Shown here in pieces: positions 26,290-35,139 of a stretch of 60,203 nt of DNA. Below the pieces are notes generated by a model. That model worked only from the letters and a program-made list of their open reading frames with translations. It was not told the DNA's origin and searched no databases. The stretch is from positions 1 to 60,203 of the forward strand of contig CALVMU010000005.1 of assembly GCA_944348085.1 (NCBI GenBank), read 5' to 3'. The position numbers and the translations under genes are program-made. Within the stretch, counting starts at the first letter, position 1. Each line of letters begins with the position of its first letter. The DNA comes from an uncultured Clostridia bacterium (GTDB lineage Bacteria; Bacillota; Clostridia; Christensenellales; UBA1242).

Positions 26290-26660
26290 TAGTTTTCTCC
26301 TGATCCTTCTTTATCGCACACAACGCCATAAACATGGACATTGATTTTTCCTGGTTTTAATCCGACCATTGAACCGAGTGAGTTTTTGATGTTCTCTTGA
26401 ACTCTGTAGGCAATGTCTGGCACAGAATAGCCAATGTAAACTTTTACATAGACATCTATGTTGATTTTTCCGTTAAGGTCAAATTTTATGCTTACGCCCT
26501 CACTCTTTGGCTTGACAAGTTTTTTATACCAAGGAAGGTATGCGTTTGTAAGAGATTCAACTCCATTGATTTCTTTTGTTGCAAGATTGATGATTGAAAG
26601 AAGAATATCTCTGTCAATTTCAACTTTACCCTTGTTTTGTAATGTTTTTGTTTTTGCCAT
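26289..26660 (-). CDS. Asp23/Gls24 (DUF322, YqhY-like) protein
   Basis: 123 residues with the Asp23 pattern ISIINLATKEINGVESL...VSIKFDLNGKINIDVYVKVYIGYSVPDIAYRVQENIKNSLGSM. In Bacillus the equivalent gene yqhY lies between accBC and nusB and has been linked to acetyl-CoA carboxylase control; accBC are absent here. I use ATG 26660 (AGGAG six bases upstream) instead of the upstream TTG. The promoter is at 26711-26682. Confidence 0.88.
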   Translation of the reverse strand: MAKTKTLQNKGKVEIDRDILLSIINLATKEINGVESLTNAYLPWYKKLVKPKSEGVSIKFDLNGKINIDVYVKVYIGYSVPDIAYRVQENIKNSLGSMVGLKPGKINVHVYGVVCDKEGSGEN

Positions 26661-26681
26661 AAACAACTCCTATTCTTTTGT

Positions 26682-26711
26682 ATTATATCATACTTTTTCT
26701 GCTTTTGGCAA
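26682..26711 (-). promoter_or_regulatory. Promoter of the asp23-nusB-xseA-proS-xseB unit
   Basis: TTGCCA (26711-26706), 18-bp spacer, TATAAT (26687-26682) on the minus strand. It starts right after the spoIIIAH stop and so separates vegetative genes from the sporulation operon. Confidence 0.6.
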
Positions 26712-27179
26712 TTATTCTACTGGAATAATTTTAATATTTGCAATATTTGTTTGAAGTTCGGTCTGAATTACCGACACAATTTGAGCCACTTGGTCAGATG
26801 TGAGGCTGGCAGCTTTTACAACAGCGTTGACATTGTTGTCAGAAATTGTTATAACGCAATCTTCAAAACCCTTTGCTTTGATAAGGCCTTCAACAACAAG
26901 CTCTTTTTCCATTTGAGCAACAAGAGAAAGTCTTGCCTCTTCTGCGTTTGCAATTGCCTCGTCAGTTGAGGTGTCACTGGCAATGATTGAGTCGTAATAG
27001 AGCATTTCTTGGTCACGCATAGATTCGCGGTCGCTTCTGTAGGTTTGGAAATAGTTTGAAGTCTCTGTCACTGGGTCTGAATTGTTTATTGAGCTGTTGA
27101 GCACAATGTTAAGATAGGCAGTCACGCCAAGCAAAAGAATCATAGCAGATAAAATGATAATTTTTGTTCTCTTTTTCAT
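26712..27179 (-). CDS. spoIIIAH: Stage III sporulation protein AH
   Basis: Mother-cell membrane protein whose outer domain binds SpoIIQ across the intermembrane space. 155 residues: one N-terminal transmembrane helix (about 7-27), a charged helix with RDQEMLYYDSIIASDTSTDEAIANAEEARLSLVAQMEKELVVEGLIKAKGF and the YscJ/FliF-like ring domain. ATG 27179 has GGAG 8 bases upstream. Last gene of the spoIIIA operon. Confidence 0.93.
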   Translation of the reverse strand: MKKRTKIIILSAMILLLGVTAYLNIVLNSSINNSDPVTETSNYFQTYRSDRESMRDQEMLYYDSIIASDTSTDEAIANAEEARLSLVAQMEKELVVEGLIKAKGFEDCVITISDNNVNAVVKAASLTSDQVAQIVSVIQTELQTNIANIKIIPVE

Positions 27180-27194
27180 AATCAAATCTCCTTT

Positions 27195-27731
27195 TTATTT
27201 TGATGTATAAATCGAAATGTTTGAACTGGTTACATTAACCACCGTTTGAATAAGTGAGATAATGTTCATCTTTACAGAAACATTGTCTGCTCCTGCGCAT
27301 ACAACAACAATCCCTTTGATGACTGGATAAAGCTCTTCGATAAGCACAGGTTGTCCATCCACCATAACAACTGTTGTCGATGTTGTTGTGTTTCCACTAG
27401 CCGATGTTCTAGTTTCCTCTTCAGTAAGGTAGACATATTCAAAGCCTTTCTCAAGTGTAATCACAACATCCACATTGCCTGTCCCTTCGATTTGTGAGAT
27501 TACATTTTCAAGTTTATTCTCGAGTGATGCCACATATTCCTCAGAAGCGGTTAAATTTGCAGAAGTTGTGTCGTCATTTGTCGAAGGCGATGGCGAGCTT
27601 GTCAAGAATGAAGAAAAGTAAATCACCGCAATCAAAACAGCAAGACCAATTGCAACATACAGATAAAAGTTTTTGCTTTTTTTGAGCTTAAGCGCAAACT
27701 CTTTGATGCTTGTCCAAAATTTATTCTTCAT
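27195..27731 (-). CDS. spoIIIAG: Stage III sporulation protein AG
   Basis: Ring-forming component of the feeding-tube channel between mother cell and forespore. I place the start at ATG 27731 (MKNKFWTSIKEF), 11 bases inside the end of spoIIIAF, rather than the longer frame. The 178-residue protein has one transmembrane helix (about 25-45), a low-complexity Ser/Thr/Asn segment, and the ring-building domain EYVASLENKLENVISQIEGTGNVDVVITLEKGFEYVY. Confidence 0.93.
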   Translation of the reverse strand: MKNKFWTSIKEFALKLKKSKNFYLYVAIGLAVLIAVIYFSSFLTSSPSPSTNDDTTSANLTASEEYVASLENKLENVISQIEGTGNVDVVITLEKGFEYVYLTEEETRTSASGNTTTSTTVVMVDGQPVLIEELYPVIKGIVVVCAGADNVSVKMNIISLIQTVVNVTSSNISIYTSK

Positions 27732-28218
27732 AGAAAATGTAATCCTCCCCGATTGATAAATGATTTTTAACAATGCCAGTGATTTGCTGTTTGATTCTTA
27801 CTATATTTGTATGCTCGGCATTTGCAGTTATGACTAGATTTGTAAGATCGATGGTTGCACTTCTTATTTGAAAGGTGTTGTCAAAAATGTTTGATGAGAT
27901 ATATACCTTCACATTTTGATAGCCCTCATTTTCGATTTCTTTTTCGATTTCAGTTTGAAGAGCTGAAAGCTTGTCAAGGTTTATCTGCTCAATATAGTCT
28001 TCATCTGGCTGTATAACATTAGAGTTAAAAAAGTTTGATATGTCGATATTTTGATTTAAAAGCTTTGGAATGGGCGTCAAAATGACAAGCATGATGATAA
28101 AGGCAAAAATGCCTTTGATATATTTGTTCATGGCGCCAGAAGGCAAAATCAGTTCAACAAGCACCGACAAAAGCACAACGCCAGCAATAGAAAGAACCCA
28201 AGCCGATAAGGTTGACAT
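27721..28218 (-). CDS. spoIIIAF: Stage III sporulation protein AF
   Basis: 165 residues with two N-terminal transmembrane helices (about 5-24 and 33-51, MNKYIKGIFAFIIMLVILTPIP) and a C-terminal domain with similarity in pattern to ring-building motifs. Required with the other SpoIIIA proteins for late forespore gene expression. 9 bp after spoIIIAE. Confidence 0.92.
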   Translation of the reverse strand: MSTLSAWVLSIAGVVLLSVLVELILPSGAMNKYIKGIFAFIIMLVILTPIPKLLNQNIDISNFFNSNVIQPDEDYIEQINLDKLSALQTEIEKEIENEGYQNVKVYISSNIFDNTFQIRSATIDLTNLVITANAEHTNIVRIKQQITGIVKNHLSIGEDYIFYEE

Positions 28219-28227
28219 AATCTCCTC

Positions 28228-29472
28228 CTAGAAAATATTTGCACTGCACATAACAAGCCCAAGCATGATGAAATAGACGAAAGACAGCGCTATGATAAGG
28301 CTTATAAGAAGCACCATACATTTTGAAAGCGAACTTGCAAAGGATGCAATTTGCTTGTTGCCAAGAGGCTCAACAATTCCTGCAATAAGTTTGAGTGCAA
28401 GCATAAAGACGATAAGGTCAAGAAGTGGCGACAAAATGCTTGCCAAAAGGAGAAACAGTCCTGCCACGCCAACCGCGTTTTTGATAAGGTTTGAAGATGC
28501 CAAAATGATGCCCATGCCGTCAGAGATATAAGAGCCAACTAGAGGCACATAGCTTCTTATGGCAAACTTGGCTGTTCTGATTGAAATTCCGTCTACCGAG
28601 CCTGCAGAAATCCCCTGCAATGAAATGAAAGCGGTAAAAATTGTAAACACAAGCCCTGTCACCCATTTGTAAGCACTGCTTAAAAAAGAGGAAAATTTTT
28701 CAAGTTTTACTGTGCTTGAAAGGTTTGATACAATTGTGAAAACAACGATAAAGATGAAGAGCGGAAGCAAAACATAAGTTGCAATCGAACCAATAATGTT
28801 TGACAAAACTGCCATGGCTGGTTGATAGATGCTTGCCGAGACCGTTCCTCCCATTGCTGTCAAAAGAGTCAACAGAATTGGAAAGATTGCGTCCATTTGA
28901 TTTTTAAGCGAAACAATCGTGTTTGTTGTTGAAACCAGCATTTGCGAGACAAGCGACAACAGAAGCACAACCACAATGCCGTAAGAGACAAAATTGATGA
29001 TGTTTGCCATGCTTTTGCCGTTTGTTGAAGGTCTTATGCCTTGAAGCATACTGCCAAGAATAGAAACACCGATTATGGCAGAAATCATAGGCAAAAGGCC
29101 TAAAACACTGCTTAGAAAACAGTCAAGCACTGCCTGCCAAAGAGATGATGAGTCGTTATATTCCCCTGCAATAAGTGAAGAAATTTTTTCTAGAAAGCTG
29201 GAGCCTCCAAAAATTGCAATTTGTCCGTCTGTAAAAGATTTTAAAACCTCGTCAAGAGATGAAAAGTCAAGGTCATCAAGTTGTGAGGCAACATTTTCTT
29301 CAAGGTCTTCAATAAGCTCTTCATCTGAGCTTGATGAGCTGTTTTCTGAAACGACCGTGTTTGATAAGCCTATCGAAGCACTTGTCTCTAAAGTGAGTGA
29401 GAAGGATTCTGCTTTTACAGCTGTTGGGCAGAAAAGAAACAGCAAGCAGGCCAAAAGCAAAAACTTTTTCAT
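28228..29472 (-). CDS. spoIIIAE: Stage III sporulation protein AE
   Basis: Multi-pass membrane component of the SpoIIIA complex, 414 residues. An N-terminal signal peptide (1-21) is followed by an acidic Ser-rich segment and at least six hydrophobic helices; SIRTAKFAIRSYVPLVGSYISDGMGIILASSNLIKNAVG is typical of the family. Its ATG overlaps the spoIIIAD stop (ATGA). Confidence 0.94.
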   Translation of the reverse strand: MKKFLLLACLLFLFCPTAVKAESFSLTLETSASIGLSNTVVSENSSSSSDEELIEDLEENVASQLDDLDFSSLDEVLKSFTDGQIAIFGGSSFLEKISSLIAGEYNDSSSLWQAVLDCFLSSVLGLLPMISAIIGVSILGSMLQGIRPSTNGKSMANIINFVSYGIVVVLLLSLVSQMLVSTTNTIVSLKNQMDAIFPILLTLLTAMGGTVSASIYQPAMAVLSNIIGSIATYVLLPLFIFIVVFTIVSNLSSTVKLEKFSSFLSSAYKWVTGLVFTIFTAFISLQGISAGSVDGISIRTAKFAIRSYVPLVGSYISDGMGIILASSNLIKNAVGVAGLFLLLASILSPLLDLIVFMLALKLIAGIVEPLGNKQIASFASSLSKCMVLLISLIIALSFVYFIMLGLVMCSANIF

Positions 29473-29861
29473 GACGGCAAAAGCCCCATAATGATTTGCA
29501 AAATGCTTGTCACGATTGGAAGAGCCATAACCATGATGACAATTTTTCCGCCCAACAATATTTTGTCACCAAGGCTTGAGTTGCCAGTGTCTTGGCAAAT
29601 GCCGACAGCAAACTCAACAAGATAGCCAATTCCAATAATCTTTATAAGCAGTCTATAGAGATTTGAAGAAATTCCCGTTGCCGAGATTATATCTTTAAAA
29701 ATATCAAAAACATCGCTTAAGTATCCAAGCACAAGAAAAAGGATAACAAGCCCGCCAGCGATTGCAATAAAGATTGCAAAATCGCTACGAACAGGCTTGA
29801 CAATCAGAGTTGCCAGGCAAGTTATAAGCCCTATTGCGACAATTTTGATGATTATATCCAT
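29469..29861 (-). CDS. spoIIIAD: Stage III sporulation protein AD
   Basis: 130-residue polytopic membrane protein, with helices at about 2-20, 27-48, 64-85 and 105-125 and the typical SNLYRLLIKIIGIGYLVEFAVGICQDTGNSSLGDKILLGGKIVIMVMALPI. Follows spoIIIAC by 15 bp. Confidence 0.94.
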   Translation of the reverse strand: MDIIIKIVAIGLITCLATLIVKPVRSDFAIFIAIAGGLVILFLVLGYLSDVFDIFKDIISATGISSNLYRLLIKIIGIGYLVEFAVGICQDTGNSSLGDKILLGGKIVIMVMALPIVTSILQIIMGLLPS

Positions 29862-29876
29862 ATCTCTCCAAATAAG

Positions 29877-30071
29877 CTAAAACTGAAAAAGATTGTTAAA
29901 AGTTGTGAAAAGTTCTCCTATCAAATTTAGCACCATAATAATCACAAGAATAAGCCCAGCAAGTGTTGCGATTGTGGAAATCTCTTCTCTGCCTGTTTGT
30001 TTCAAAATTTGCCCGATTATTGCAGTCAGAAGACCGATTGCTGCAATTTTGATGATGATTTCAACTCCCAT
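29877..30071 (-). CDS. spoIIIAC: Stage III sporulation protein AC
   Basis: 64-residue protein with two transmembrane helices (MGVEIIIKIAAIGLLTAIIGQILKQTGREEISTIATLAGLILVIIMVLNLI). Short length and the Gly-rich helix are family-typical. Confidence 0.94.
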   Translation of the reverse strand: MGVEIIIKIAAIGLLTAIIGQILKQTGREEISTIATLAGLILVIIMVLNLIGELFTTFNNLFQF

Positions 30072-30080
30072 AGCGCCTCC

Positions 30081-30575
30081 TTAAAGAAAGATGACCACAA
30101 TCATCAGCGAGGCAACAACTGCCAGTTTGATTGAGAGCTTTCCATATTTTTTAAACTCAACATTTGAGGCAGATGAAAAATCGTTAAACTTGCTTTCAAA
30201 GTTTTTGATTTCTTTCAGTTGATTTTCCATATCGCTTCTTCCAAGCGACTTGAAAAACAGAAAGATTGAGTTCTGTTCCTCTTCACTTAGAAAAGAAATT
30301 TTTTCAAAAAGTTTTGGCTTGTCCAAACTTTCCTTTGCCTCAAGAGTTGACAGAAAATTTTTATCAAGTCCGCATAGAGCTTGCTTTATTTTATCGTCAA
30401 GAGAAGAAATGATGTTTTGCACCCTTTCGCGCGAGAAATTGATTTCAACATCAAACTTTTGACAAAGATAGACAAGTGCTTCAAAAAAATTTTTGCGCCT
30501 TTTATATTTAAAATAAAACCGCCCACCAAAAAACAAACAGACTGCAGACAAAACTATCATTAAAACAATTTTCAT
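30081..30575 (-). CDS. spoIIIAB: Stage III sporulation protein AB
   Basis: 164 residues: an N-terminal transmembrane helix, a helical soluble region (related in fold to type II secretion GspF domains) and a C-terminal hydrophobic helix. Located between spoIIIAA and spoIIIAC; GGAGAG precedes the ATG. Confidence 0.92.
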   Translation of the reverse strand: MKIVLMIVLSAVCLFFGGRFYFKYKRRKNFFEALVYLCQKFDVEINFSRERVQNIISSLDDKIKQALCGLDKNFLSTLEAKESLDKPKLFEKISFLSEEEQNSIFLFFKSLGRSDMENQLKEIKNFESKFNDFSSASNVEFKKYGKLSIKLAVVASLMIVVIFL

Positions 30576-30587
30576 AGGCTCTCCTTC

Positions 30588-31508
30588 TTACCTTGAAATA
30601 TAGCGCGTGTTGATTCGCGAAAAATTTTCGTTATAAATTCCTTCAAGTGTGCCAGGACCATTGCGAAGAGAAAGCACAACAAATCTTTTGAAAACTTTTT
30701 CTTTGATGATTTTTTGAAAGTTTGATTTGCTAGCGAAACCTTCCACACTGTCAGAATGCACGCTTGCCATAATTGAAACGCCACAGTTGTAAGCCATCAA
30801 AACTGCCTCCACATCCTCTTCAGTGCCAAGTTCGTCTGTTACAATAAGGTTTGGACTGAGCGAGCGAATGCCATTTTCAAAGCCTATCTTTTTTGAGGCA
30901 AATGAGATTTTGTCAACAAAGTTTCCAAGCGAGCCAGCTTGTCCAAGGTCAAGCTCACCTCTCTCATCAAGCACCAAAACATTGTAGGCATAGTTTCTTT
31001 GCGACAGTTGCAAGATAAAATCGCGAAGAAAAGTTGTTTTGCCAGCCCCTGGTGGCGAAATGACCAAGGTGTTGTAAAGCTTGTTGTCGCTGACAATAAA
31101 GTCAAAACAAGAAAGAGAACAGTTGCGTATTTCATGAGGAATACGAATGTTGATTGAGCTAAAATTTGTCAGTGTTTTTATCTCGCCTTTTTCTTCAATA
31201 ATGTCACCGCCAAGCCCAAGCCTTATTCCACCTTGCGTGACCAAATAACCTCGCTTCAACTGTTCGTTGACTGAATAGATTGAACATTCACTAGCATGAA
31301 AGATGATGTCTTCAATCATGGTCTTGCTAGGAAAAATTGCCTCTTTGATGTTTCCAGTTGTTCCATGAGAGGAAAGAAAAAATTTTTGACTTCCAATTGC
31401 CAGCACGACTGGCTTGTCCACTCTTAAACGGATTTCATTTATCGCTTTAAAATTGACATATTTTGCAAGTGGATTGTAAAGCTCGTCAGGCAAAATCTTT
31501 TCAAGCAT
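30588..31508 (-). CDS. spoIIIAA: Stage III sporulation protein AA, secretion-type ATPase
   Basis: ATPase that powers the SpoIIIA-SpoIIQ channel. 306 residues: N-terminal domain with INEIRLRVDKPVVLAIG, Walker A SPPGAGKTTFLRDF (about residue 150), VLDERGELD and VTDELGTEEDVEAVLMAYNCGVSIMASVHSDS. First gene of the operon with GGAGGGG upstream. The 130 bp before it contain TAATAAT and CATAATTT about 14 bp apart, a weak candidate for a sigma-E promoter. Confidence 0.95.
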   Translation of the reverse strand: MLEKILPDELYNPLAKYVNFKAINEIRLRVDKPVVLAIGSQKFFLSSHGTTGNIKEAIFPSKTMIEDIIFHASECSIYSVNEQLKRGYLVTQGGIRLGLGGDIIEEKGEIKTLTNFSSINIRIPHEIRNCSLSCFDFIVSDNKLYNTLVISPPGAGKTTFLRDFILQLSQRNYAYNVLVLDERGELDLGQAGSLGNFVDKISFASKKIGFENGIRSLSPNLIVTDELGTEEDVEAVLMAYNCGVSIMASVHSDSVEGFASKSNFQKIIKEKVFKRFVVLSLRNGPGTLEGIYNENFSRINTRYISR

Positions 31509-31591
31509 ATCCCCTCCTTTTACTAAAGTAAATTATGAAGGTTGTCCTTAAATTATTACGAATAAAATATGCGTGATTTGTCTTTTTGATA

Positions 31592-31620
31592 TTGACAAAA
31601 ACAGGATTTTGTATTATAAA
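31592..31620 (+). promoter_or_regulatory. Promoter of the 31640 gene
   Basis: TTGACA (31592-31597), 17-bp spacer, TATAAA (31615-31620). It shows that the upstream in-frame Met at 31586 is not the start. Confidence 0.7.
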
Positions 31621-31639
31621 TAAAAATAAGAGGTGTTTC

Positions 31640-32422
31640 ATGAAATATGTGAATAATTTAGAACGAGAAATAGATTTTTTACAAGAGATGACTCTTGGCG
31701 AAATAAATTTTATGTTGAATTTTGAATACAATCTGCAAAATCAAAAATTTTATTTTTGCAAGCAAAGATATCGTGTGATCGAATATGTCAATGTGCATAA
31801 AAGGCATGAGATGGAACTTGTTGTGCTTGACACTGAGACTGAAGAAGTTGGAAAAATTATCATGGATGATTATCATGTTTCAGCAAATCCATATATCAAA
31901 AACAAAACATACATCAATTTGATGAACAGCAAATTTGGAGGAGAAAAATATGGTAATTATAAAAATAATTATCCATATTATTTACAAAGCAAAATATACA
32001 GACAGGTTAAAGATATTTTAAATAAAAAAGATAAAATGACTGTAAGTCAAATTTTGAAGGCCATTTCTATATACCTAAATGTTGAAATAAATCTAGATTT
32101 GAAAGATGATGATTATCATGGTTTGTTCAGCTTTATAAAAAGCAAAGAGCTGATTGAATATGTAAAAAAATCAATAAACAATATTCCAACAATTTTAAAT
32201 GAAATAAAAAGAAATAATTTTATCAAACAAAAAGGTATCAATTTTGGTCGAAAGGATGAGATAAAAGTCTCTTTAGTTCAAGCATGTTACGCAAGCATTA
32301 ATGATAAAATGACTTTTATAAACAAAGTGAATAATTCTATTAGAAACGATGAATTTAAAAAGATATTCCATAGTTTTCGAACTGGAAGACCTTTGCAAAA
32401 TGAAGCTGAAACTTTCGATTAA
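31640..32422 (+). CDS. Uncharacterised protein between efp and spoIIIAA
   Basis: 260 residues, not recognised. Soluble, rich in Lys, Asn, Ile and Tyr; no signal or membrane segment; a short beta-rich part (about 30-75: FYFCKQRYRVIEYVNVHKRHEMELVVLDTETEEVG) then helices. AAGAGGTG precedes ATG 31640. It has its own promoter and a shared terminator, opposite in direction to the efp/spoIIIA genes it separates. Base composition and orphan status suggest a lineage-specific insertion. Confidence 0.6.
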   Translation: MKYVNNLEREIDFLQEMTLGEINFMLNFEYNLQNQKFYFCKQRYRVIEYVNVHKRHEMELVVLDTETEEVGKIIMDDYHVSANPYIKNKTYINLMNSKFGGEKYGNYKNNYPYYLQSKIYRQVKDILNKKDKMTVSQILKAISIYLNVEINLDLKDDDYHGLFSFIKSKELIEYVKKSINNIPTILNEIKRNNFIKQKGINFGRKDEIKVSLVQACYASINDKMTFINKVNNSIRNDEFKKIFHSFRTGRPLQNEAETFD

Positions 32423-32436
32423 TTTGAAACATTGCA

Positions 32437-32480
32437 CAAAAAAACACCCTATAAAGCTTGAGCTTTTGGGTGCTTTTTAT
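32437..32480. terminator. Bidirectional terminator between the 31640 gene and efp
   Basis: CACCC (32445-32449) and GGGTG (32468-32472), with inner AAGCT/AGCTT, form the stem. An A run on the left and CTTTTT on the right let it serve both convergent genes. Confidence 0.75.
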
Positions 32481-32559
32481 TTTTATTTTTTGGTATTATA
32501 TTTTGAATAATTTTATTTTAAACAATTCCGAATAATTTGTTTTTAAAATTTATTTTAAA

Positions 32560-33120
32560 TTATTTCACTCTTTCCATGTAAGAGCCGTCACGAGTGTCAA
32601 TTCTGATCTTGTCGCCAATGTTGATGAAAAGTGGAACGCCAAGCACATAGCCAGTTTCAACTTTAGCCGGTTTTGTGGTTGATTTTGAAGTGTCACCTTG
32701 AATTCCAGGTTCACAATCAACAACCTCAAGTTCAACAAAAGTTGGAGGATAAACAGCAAATGGATTGCCCTTGTAGAAATACATTGTGCAGTTTTCATTT
32801 TCTTTCACAAAGTTTAATGCGTCTTCAATGCTGTCTTTGTTAAGAGGAATTTGATCATAAGTTTCAGTGTCCATGAAATAGTAAATTTCACCGTCGTTGT
32901 AAAGATAAGTCATTTCTTTTTTCTCGATAACGGCAACTTGAAATTTATCAGATGGGTTGAAAGTTGTCTCCTTCACCTGACCAGTCATAACGTTTTTAAG
33001 TTTTGCTCTTACAAATGGTGAGCCTTTGCCTGGTTTAACATGCAAAAAGTCAACAACTGAGTAAACAGCTCCGTCCATTTCAAATGTAGTTCCTTTTCTA
33101 AAATCTCCTGCAAAAATCAT
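32560..33120 (-). CDS. efp: Elongation factor P
   Basis: Rescues ribosomes stalled at polyproline. 186 residues from ATG 33120 (AAGGAG upstream), giving [17 protein letters not shown]. The modified-lysine loop is [12 protein letters not shown] (Lys near 32); the C-terminal OB domains end in [27 protein letters not shown] and TAGAAT with 17-bp spacing lie upstream. In Bacillus efp precedes spoIIIAA directly. Confidence 0.96.
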   Translation of the reverse strand: MIFAGDFRKGTTFEMDGAVYSVVDFLHVKPGKGSPFVRAKLKNVMTGQVKETTFNPSDKFQVAVIEKKEMTYLYNDGEIYYFMDTETYDQIPLNKDSIEDALNFVKENENCTMYFYKGNPFAVYPPTFVELEVVDCEPGIQGDTSKSTTKPAKVETGYVLGVPLFINIGDKIRIDTRDGSYMERVK

Positions 33121-33223
33121 ATTAATCTCCTTCAAATTAAATTTATTAAATTTCTTTTTTATTCTATCACATAAAAAGTTATTTGTCTAGTGATTATGAA
33201 AATTTATTTATATTTTTATTCTA

Positions 33224-34093
33224 TTATTTCCCCTCTTTTTCTTTAAGGCTTTGGTAAATGTTTTTCATAATGAGCGCGTCATGTGGCATCATGCTCATAG
33301 ACTCACAGATTATGCGTGGCTCAAGGTTATACTCAAGAAGCACCTCGGCAAGGGGTTCAAAATTTGGCCCATAAAGTTGATCGTCATAATTTAAATGTTT
33401 CACCTCGCCCTTTGGCCCATATTGAATTTTTGAAAAATGGATATGACAGTTGTTTGTGCGCTCAAAACCCAGTTTTTCAATTGAAAGGTCAAGCACTCTT
33501 TTAAAGTCTTCAGCGCTTTTCATCGAGCCTTGCTCGAGCGCATTGATGTGTCCAAAATCAAAAGTTGGAACAAGGTGGCTGTTGTTTAAGCATAGGTCGA
33601 TAACTTCCTCGTATGTGCCAATTTGCATTGACTTGCCCATTGTTTCTGGACAAAGCCAAATGCCGTCAAGCATTCCAGCAGAGTCAAGAGAGTTGAAAAA
33701 TTCATTAAACCTTTGGTTTGTCAGCTCAAGTGCCTCCTGACGAGGTTGCTTTCCGCAAGAAGCAGGATGAAACACCAAATGGTCTGCGCCGAAAGCACGC
33801 ATAAGTTTTATGCCAGTGTTGATATAGCCCTTTGTTTTTTCATACATCACAGGGTCAGGATTTGCAAAGTTTATGTAAAATGGTGCATGGATTGAAAGCG
33901 CAATGTCATGTTCTTTAAAGAGTGCGCCTGCTTTGCGAGCTGTGTCACTGCTCATTTGATAGCCATGTCCAAAAGAATATTCATAAGCGTCAAGTCCATA
34001 ATCTTTCACCCATTTTGGCACTTCCATTATCGTTTTAAAGCCTTGCTCATAAAATTCGTCACCACAGCCAGACGGTCCAAATTTGATAGCCAT
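33224..34093 (-). CDS. AP-endonuclease-family TIM-barrel protein (endonuclease IV-like)
   Basis: 289 residues, xylose-isomerase-like TIM barrel related to Nfo: MAIKFGPSGCGDEFYEQGF, ALSIHAPFYINFA, HLVFHPAS (metal His), LCPETMGKSMQIG (Glu), PTFDFGHINAL (Asp and His), NCHIHFSK and PRIICES. These match the metal ligands of endonuclease IV, so a DNA-repair AP endonuclease role is likely, though sugar isomerase relatives exist. It lies downstream of truB after a tandem repeat. Confidence 0.8.
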   Translation of the reverse strand: MAIKFGPSGCGDEFYEQGFKTIMEVPKWVKDYGLDAYEYSFGHGYQMSSDTARKAGALFKEHDIALSIHAPFYINFANPDPVMYEKTKGYINTGIKLMRAFGADHLVFHPASCGKQPRQEALELTNQRFNEFFNSLDSAGMLDGIWLCPETMGKSMQIGTYEEVIDLCLNNSHLVPTFDFGHINALEQGSMKSAEDFKRVLDLSIEKLGFERTNNCHIHFSKIQYGPKGEVKHLNYDDQLYGPNFEPLAEVLLEYNLEPRIICESMSMMPHDALIMKNIYQSLKEKEGK

Positions 34094-34174
34094 TTTGTCC
34101 TCCTTTTGTTGAATGCTTTTTCGCTCGAGAAAATCAATAAGTTTATGTTGATTGAAATTGGAAACAATAAATGT

Positions 34175-34241
34175 AAGTTAAGAAATATAAGGTTAGCACA
34201 ATCGATTAAAAGTTGAGAAATATAAGGTTAGCACAATCGAT
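34175..34241. repeat. Tandem 35-bp direct repeat
   Basis: Two copies of a 32-bp sequence (34175-34206 and 34210-34241) with a single A/G difference, separated by TAA; the shared core is AATATAAGGTTAGCACAATC. Located in the 180-bp gap between truB and the endonuclease IV-like gene. Two copies are too few for a CRISPR; a slipped duplication or a double binding site is likely. Confidence 0.85.
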
Positions 34242-34274
34242 AAGATGTTTAAATCAAATTGATGCTTGCGGCAT

Positions 34275-35129
34275 TTAAAATAGCCTTATCAAGAGTTTCA
34301 GTTTGCCTTGACAAACCTCTCCAAGTCCAAGAAAAAGCTTGTCATGATAAACTTTGTATTTTCCATCTTTACAAGGCATGTCTGAAATTTGAACGCCATT
34401 TCTGACAAGCTCAAACTCTCTTTCATCAAGTGAAATTGAGGTTTGTTCAAAAATGGTGTCAGCGCCAATAAGTGAAAATTTGCCGTTTTCAATATCTTGC
34501 AAAGTATAGCTGTCTTTTAAGTCAAAAATTCCACATCTTGTGCGTATTATGCGTTGCATAACACCACATGTTGACAATTCTTTTGCAATATCTCTGCAAA
34601 GAGAACGAATAAAGGTTCCGCTTGAACAAGCAACTTTAAATTCAAAAGTGTTTTTATCGACCTTCTTTAAAAGTCTGATATCATAAATTTCAATTTCTTT
34701 TGGCTTCAAATCAACATCTTTACCCTCTCGTGCTAGCGAGTAAGCTTTTTGTCCATTTACTTTTTTGGCGCTATAGATTGGAGGCATTTGATTTTGTCTT
34801 CCAATAAATTTGGGCAACACTTTTTTGACCTCTTCTTCGGATAGATCAAGAGTTTTGTCCTCTTCTGTCAGTTCTCCTTCAAGGTCAAGCGTTGGCGAGG
34901 TTTGACCAAATTTGAAAATGGTCACATATTCTTTGTCTTTTTCAAGAAAATAGTCAAAAAGTTTGGTTGCTTTGTTTAGTGTGACAGGAAGCAAGCCTTC
35001 GCCAAGCACATCGAGCGTGCCTAAATGTCCAGCTTTGCTTGCGCCTAGCAAAAATTTGACTTTGTTGACCGCTTTATTTGAAGACATTCCCCTTTCTTTA
35101 TTCAAAAGCAATATTGCGCATTCTTGCAT
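34275..35129 (-). CDS. truB: tRNA pseudouridine-55 synthase TruB
   Basis: Makes pseudouridine 55 in the T loop of tRNAs. 284 residues with GHLGTLDVLGEGLLPV (catalytic Asp), QMPPIYSAKKVNGQKAYSLAREG, VACSSGTFIRSLCRDIA and RTRCGIFDLKDS, then a C-terminal extension. Follows nrnA by 10 bp in the rbfA-nrnA-truB string. It contains copy G of the dispersed motif (opposite strand to the gene). Confidence 0.96.
   Translation of the reverse strand: MQECAILLLNKERGMSSNKAVNKVKFLLGASKAGHLGTLDVLGEGLLPVTLNKATKLFDYFLEKDKEYVTIFKFGQTSPTLDLEGELTEEDKTLDLSEEEVKKVLPKFIGRQNQMPPIYSAKKVNGQKAYSLAREGKDVDLKPKEIEIYDIRLLKKVDKNTFEFKVACSSGTFIRSLCRDIAKELSTCGVMQRIIRTRCGIFDLKDSYTLQDIENGKFSLIGADTIFEQTSISLDEREFELVRNGVQISDMPCKDGKYKVYHDKLFLGLGEVCQGKLKLLIRLF
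34545..34573 (+). repeat. Copy G of the dispersed ~33-bp motif, inside truB
   Basis: TATTATGCGTTGCA followed by TAACACCACATGTTG. It is the most diverged of the six copies and reads on the strand opposite to truB, where it falls in the segment encoding VMQRIIRT of a conserved TruB motif. Confidence 0.45.
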
Positions 35130-35139
35130 TTTGACCTCT

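Noticed and set aside
31586-31639. Upstream Met as start of the 31640 gene
   Set aside because: It lies at the promoter -35 box, so it would not be transcribed.
34175-34241. CRISPR array
   Set aside because: Only two units with a 3-bp gap and no spacers; no cas genes nearby.
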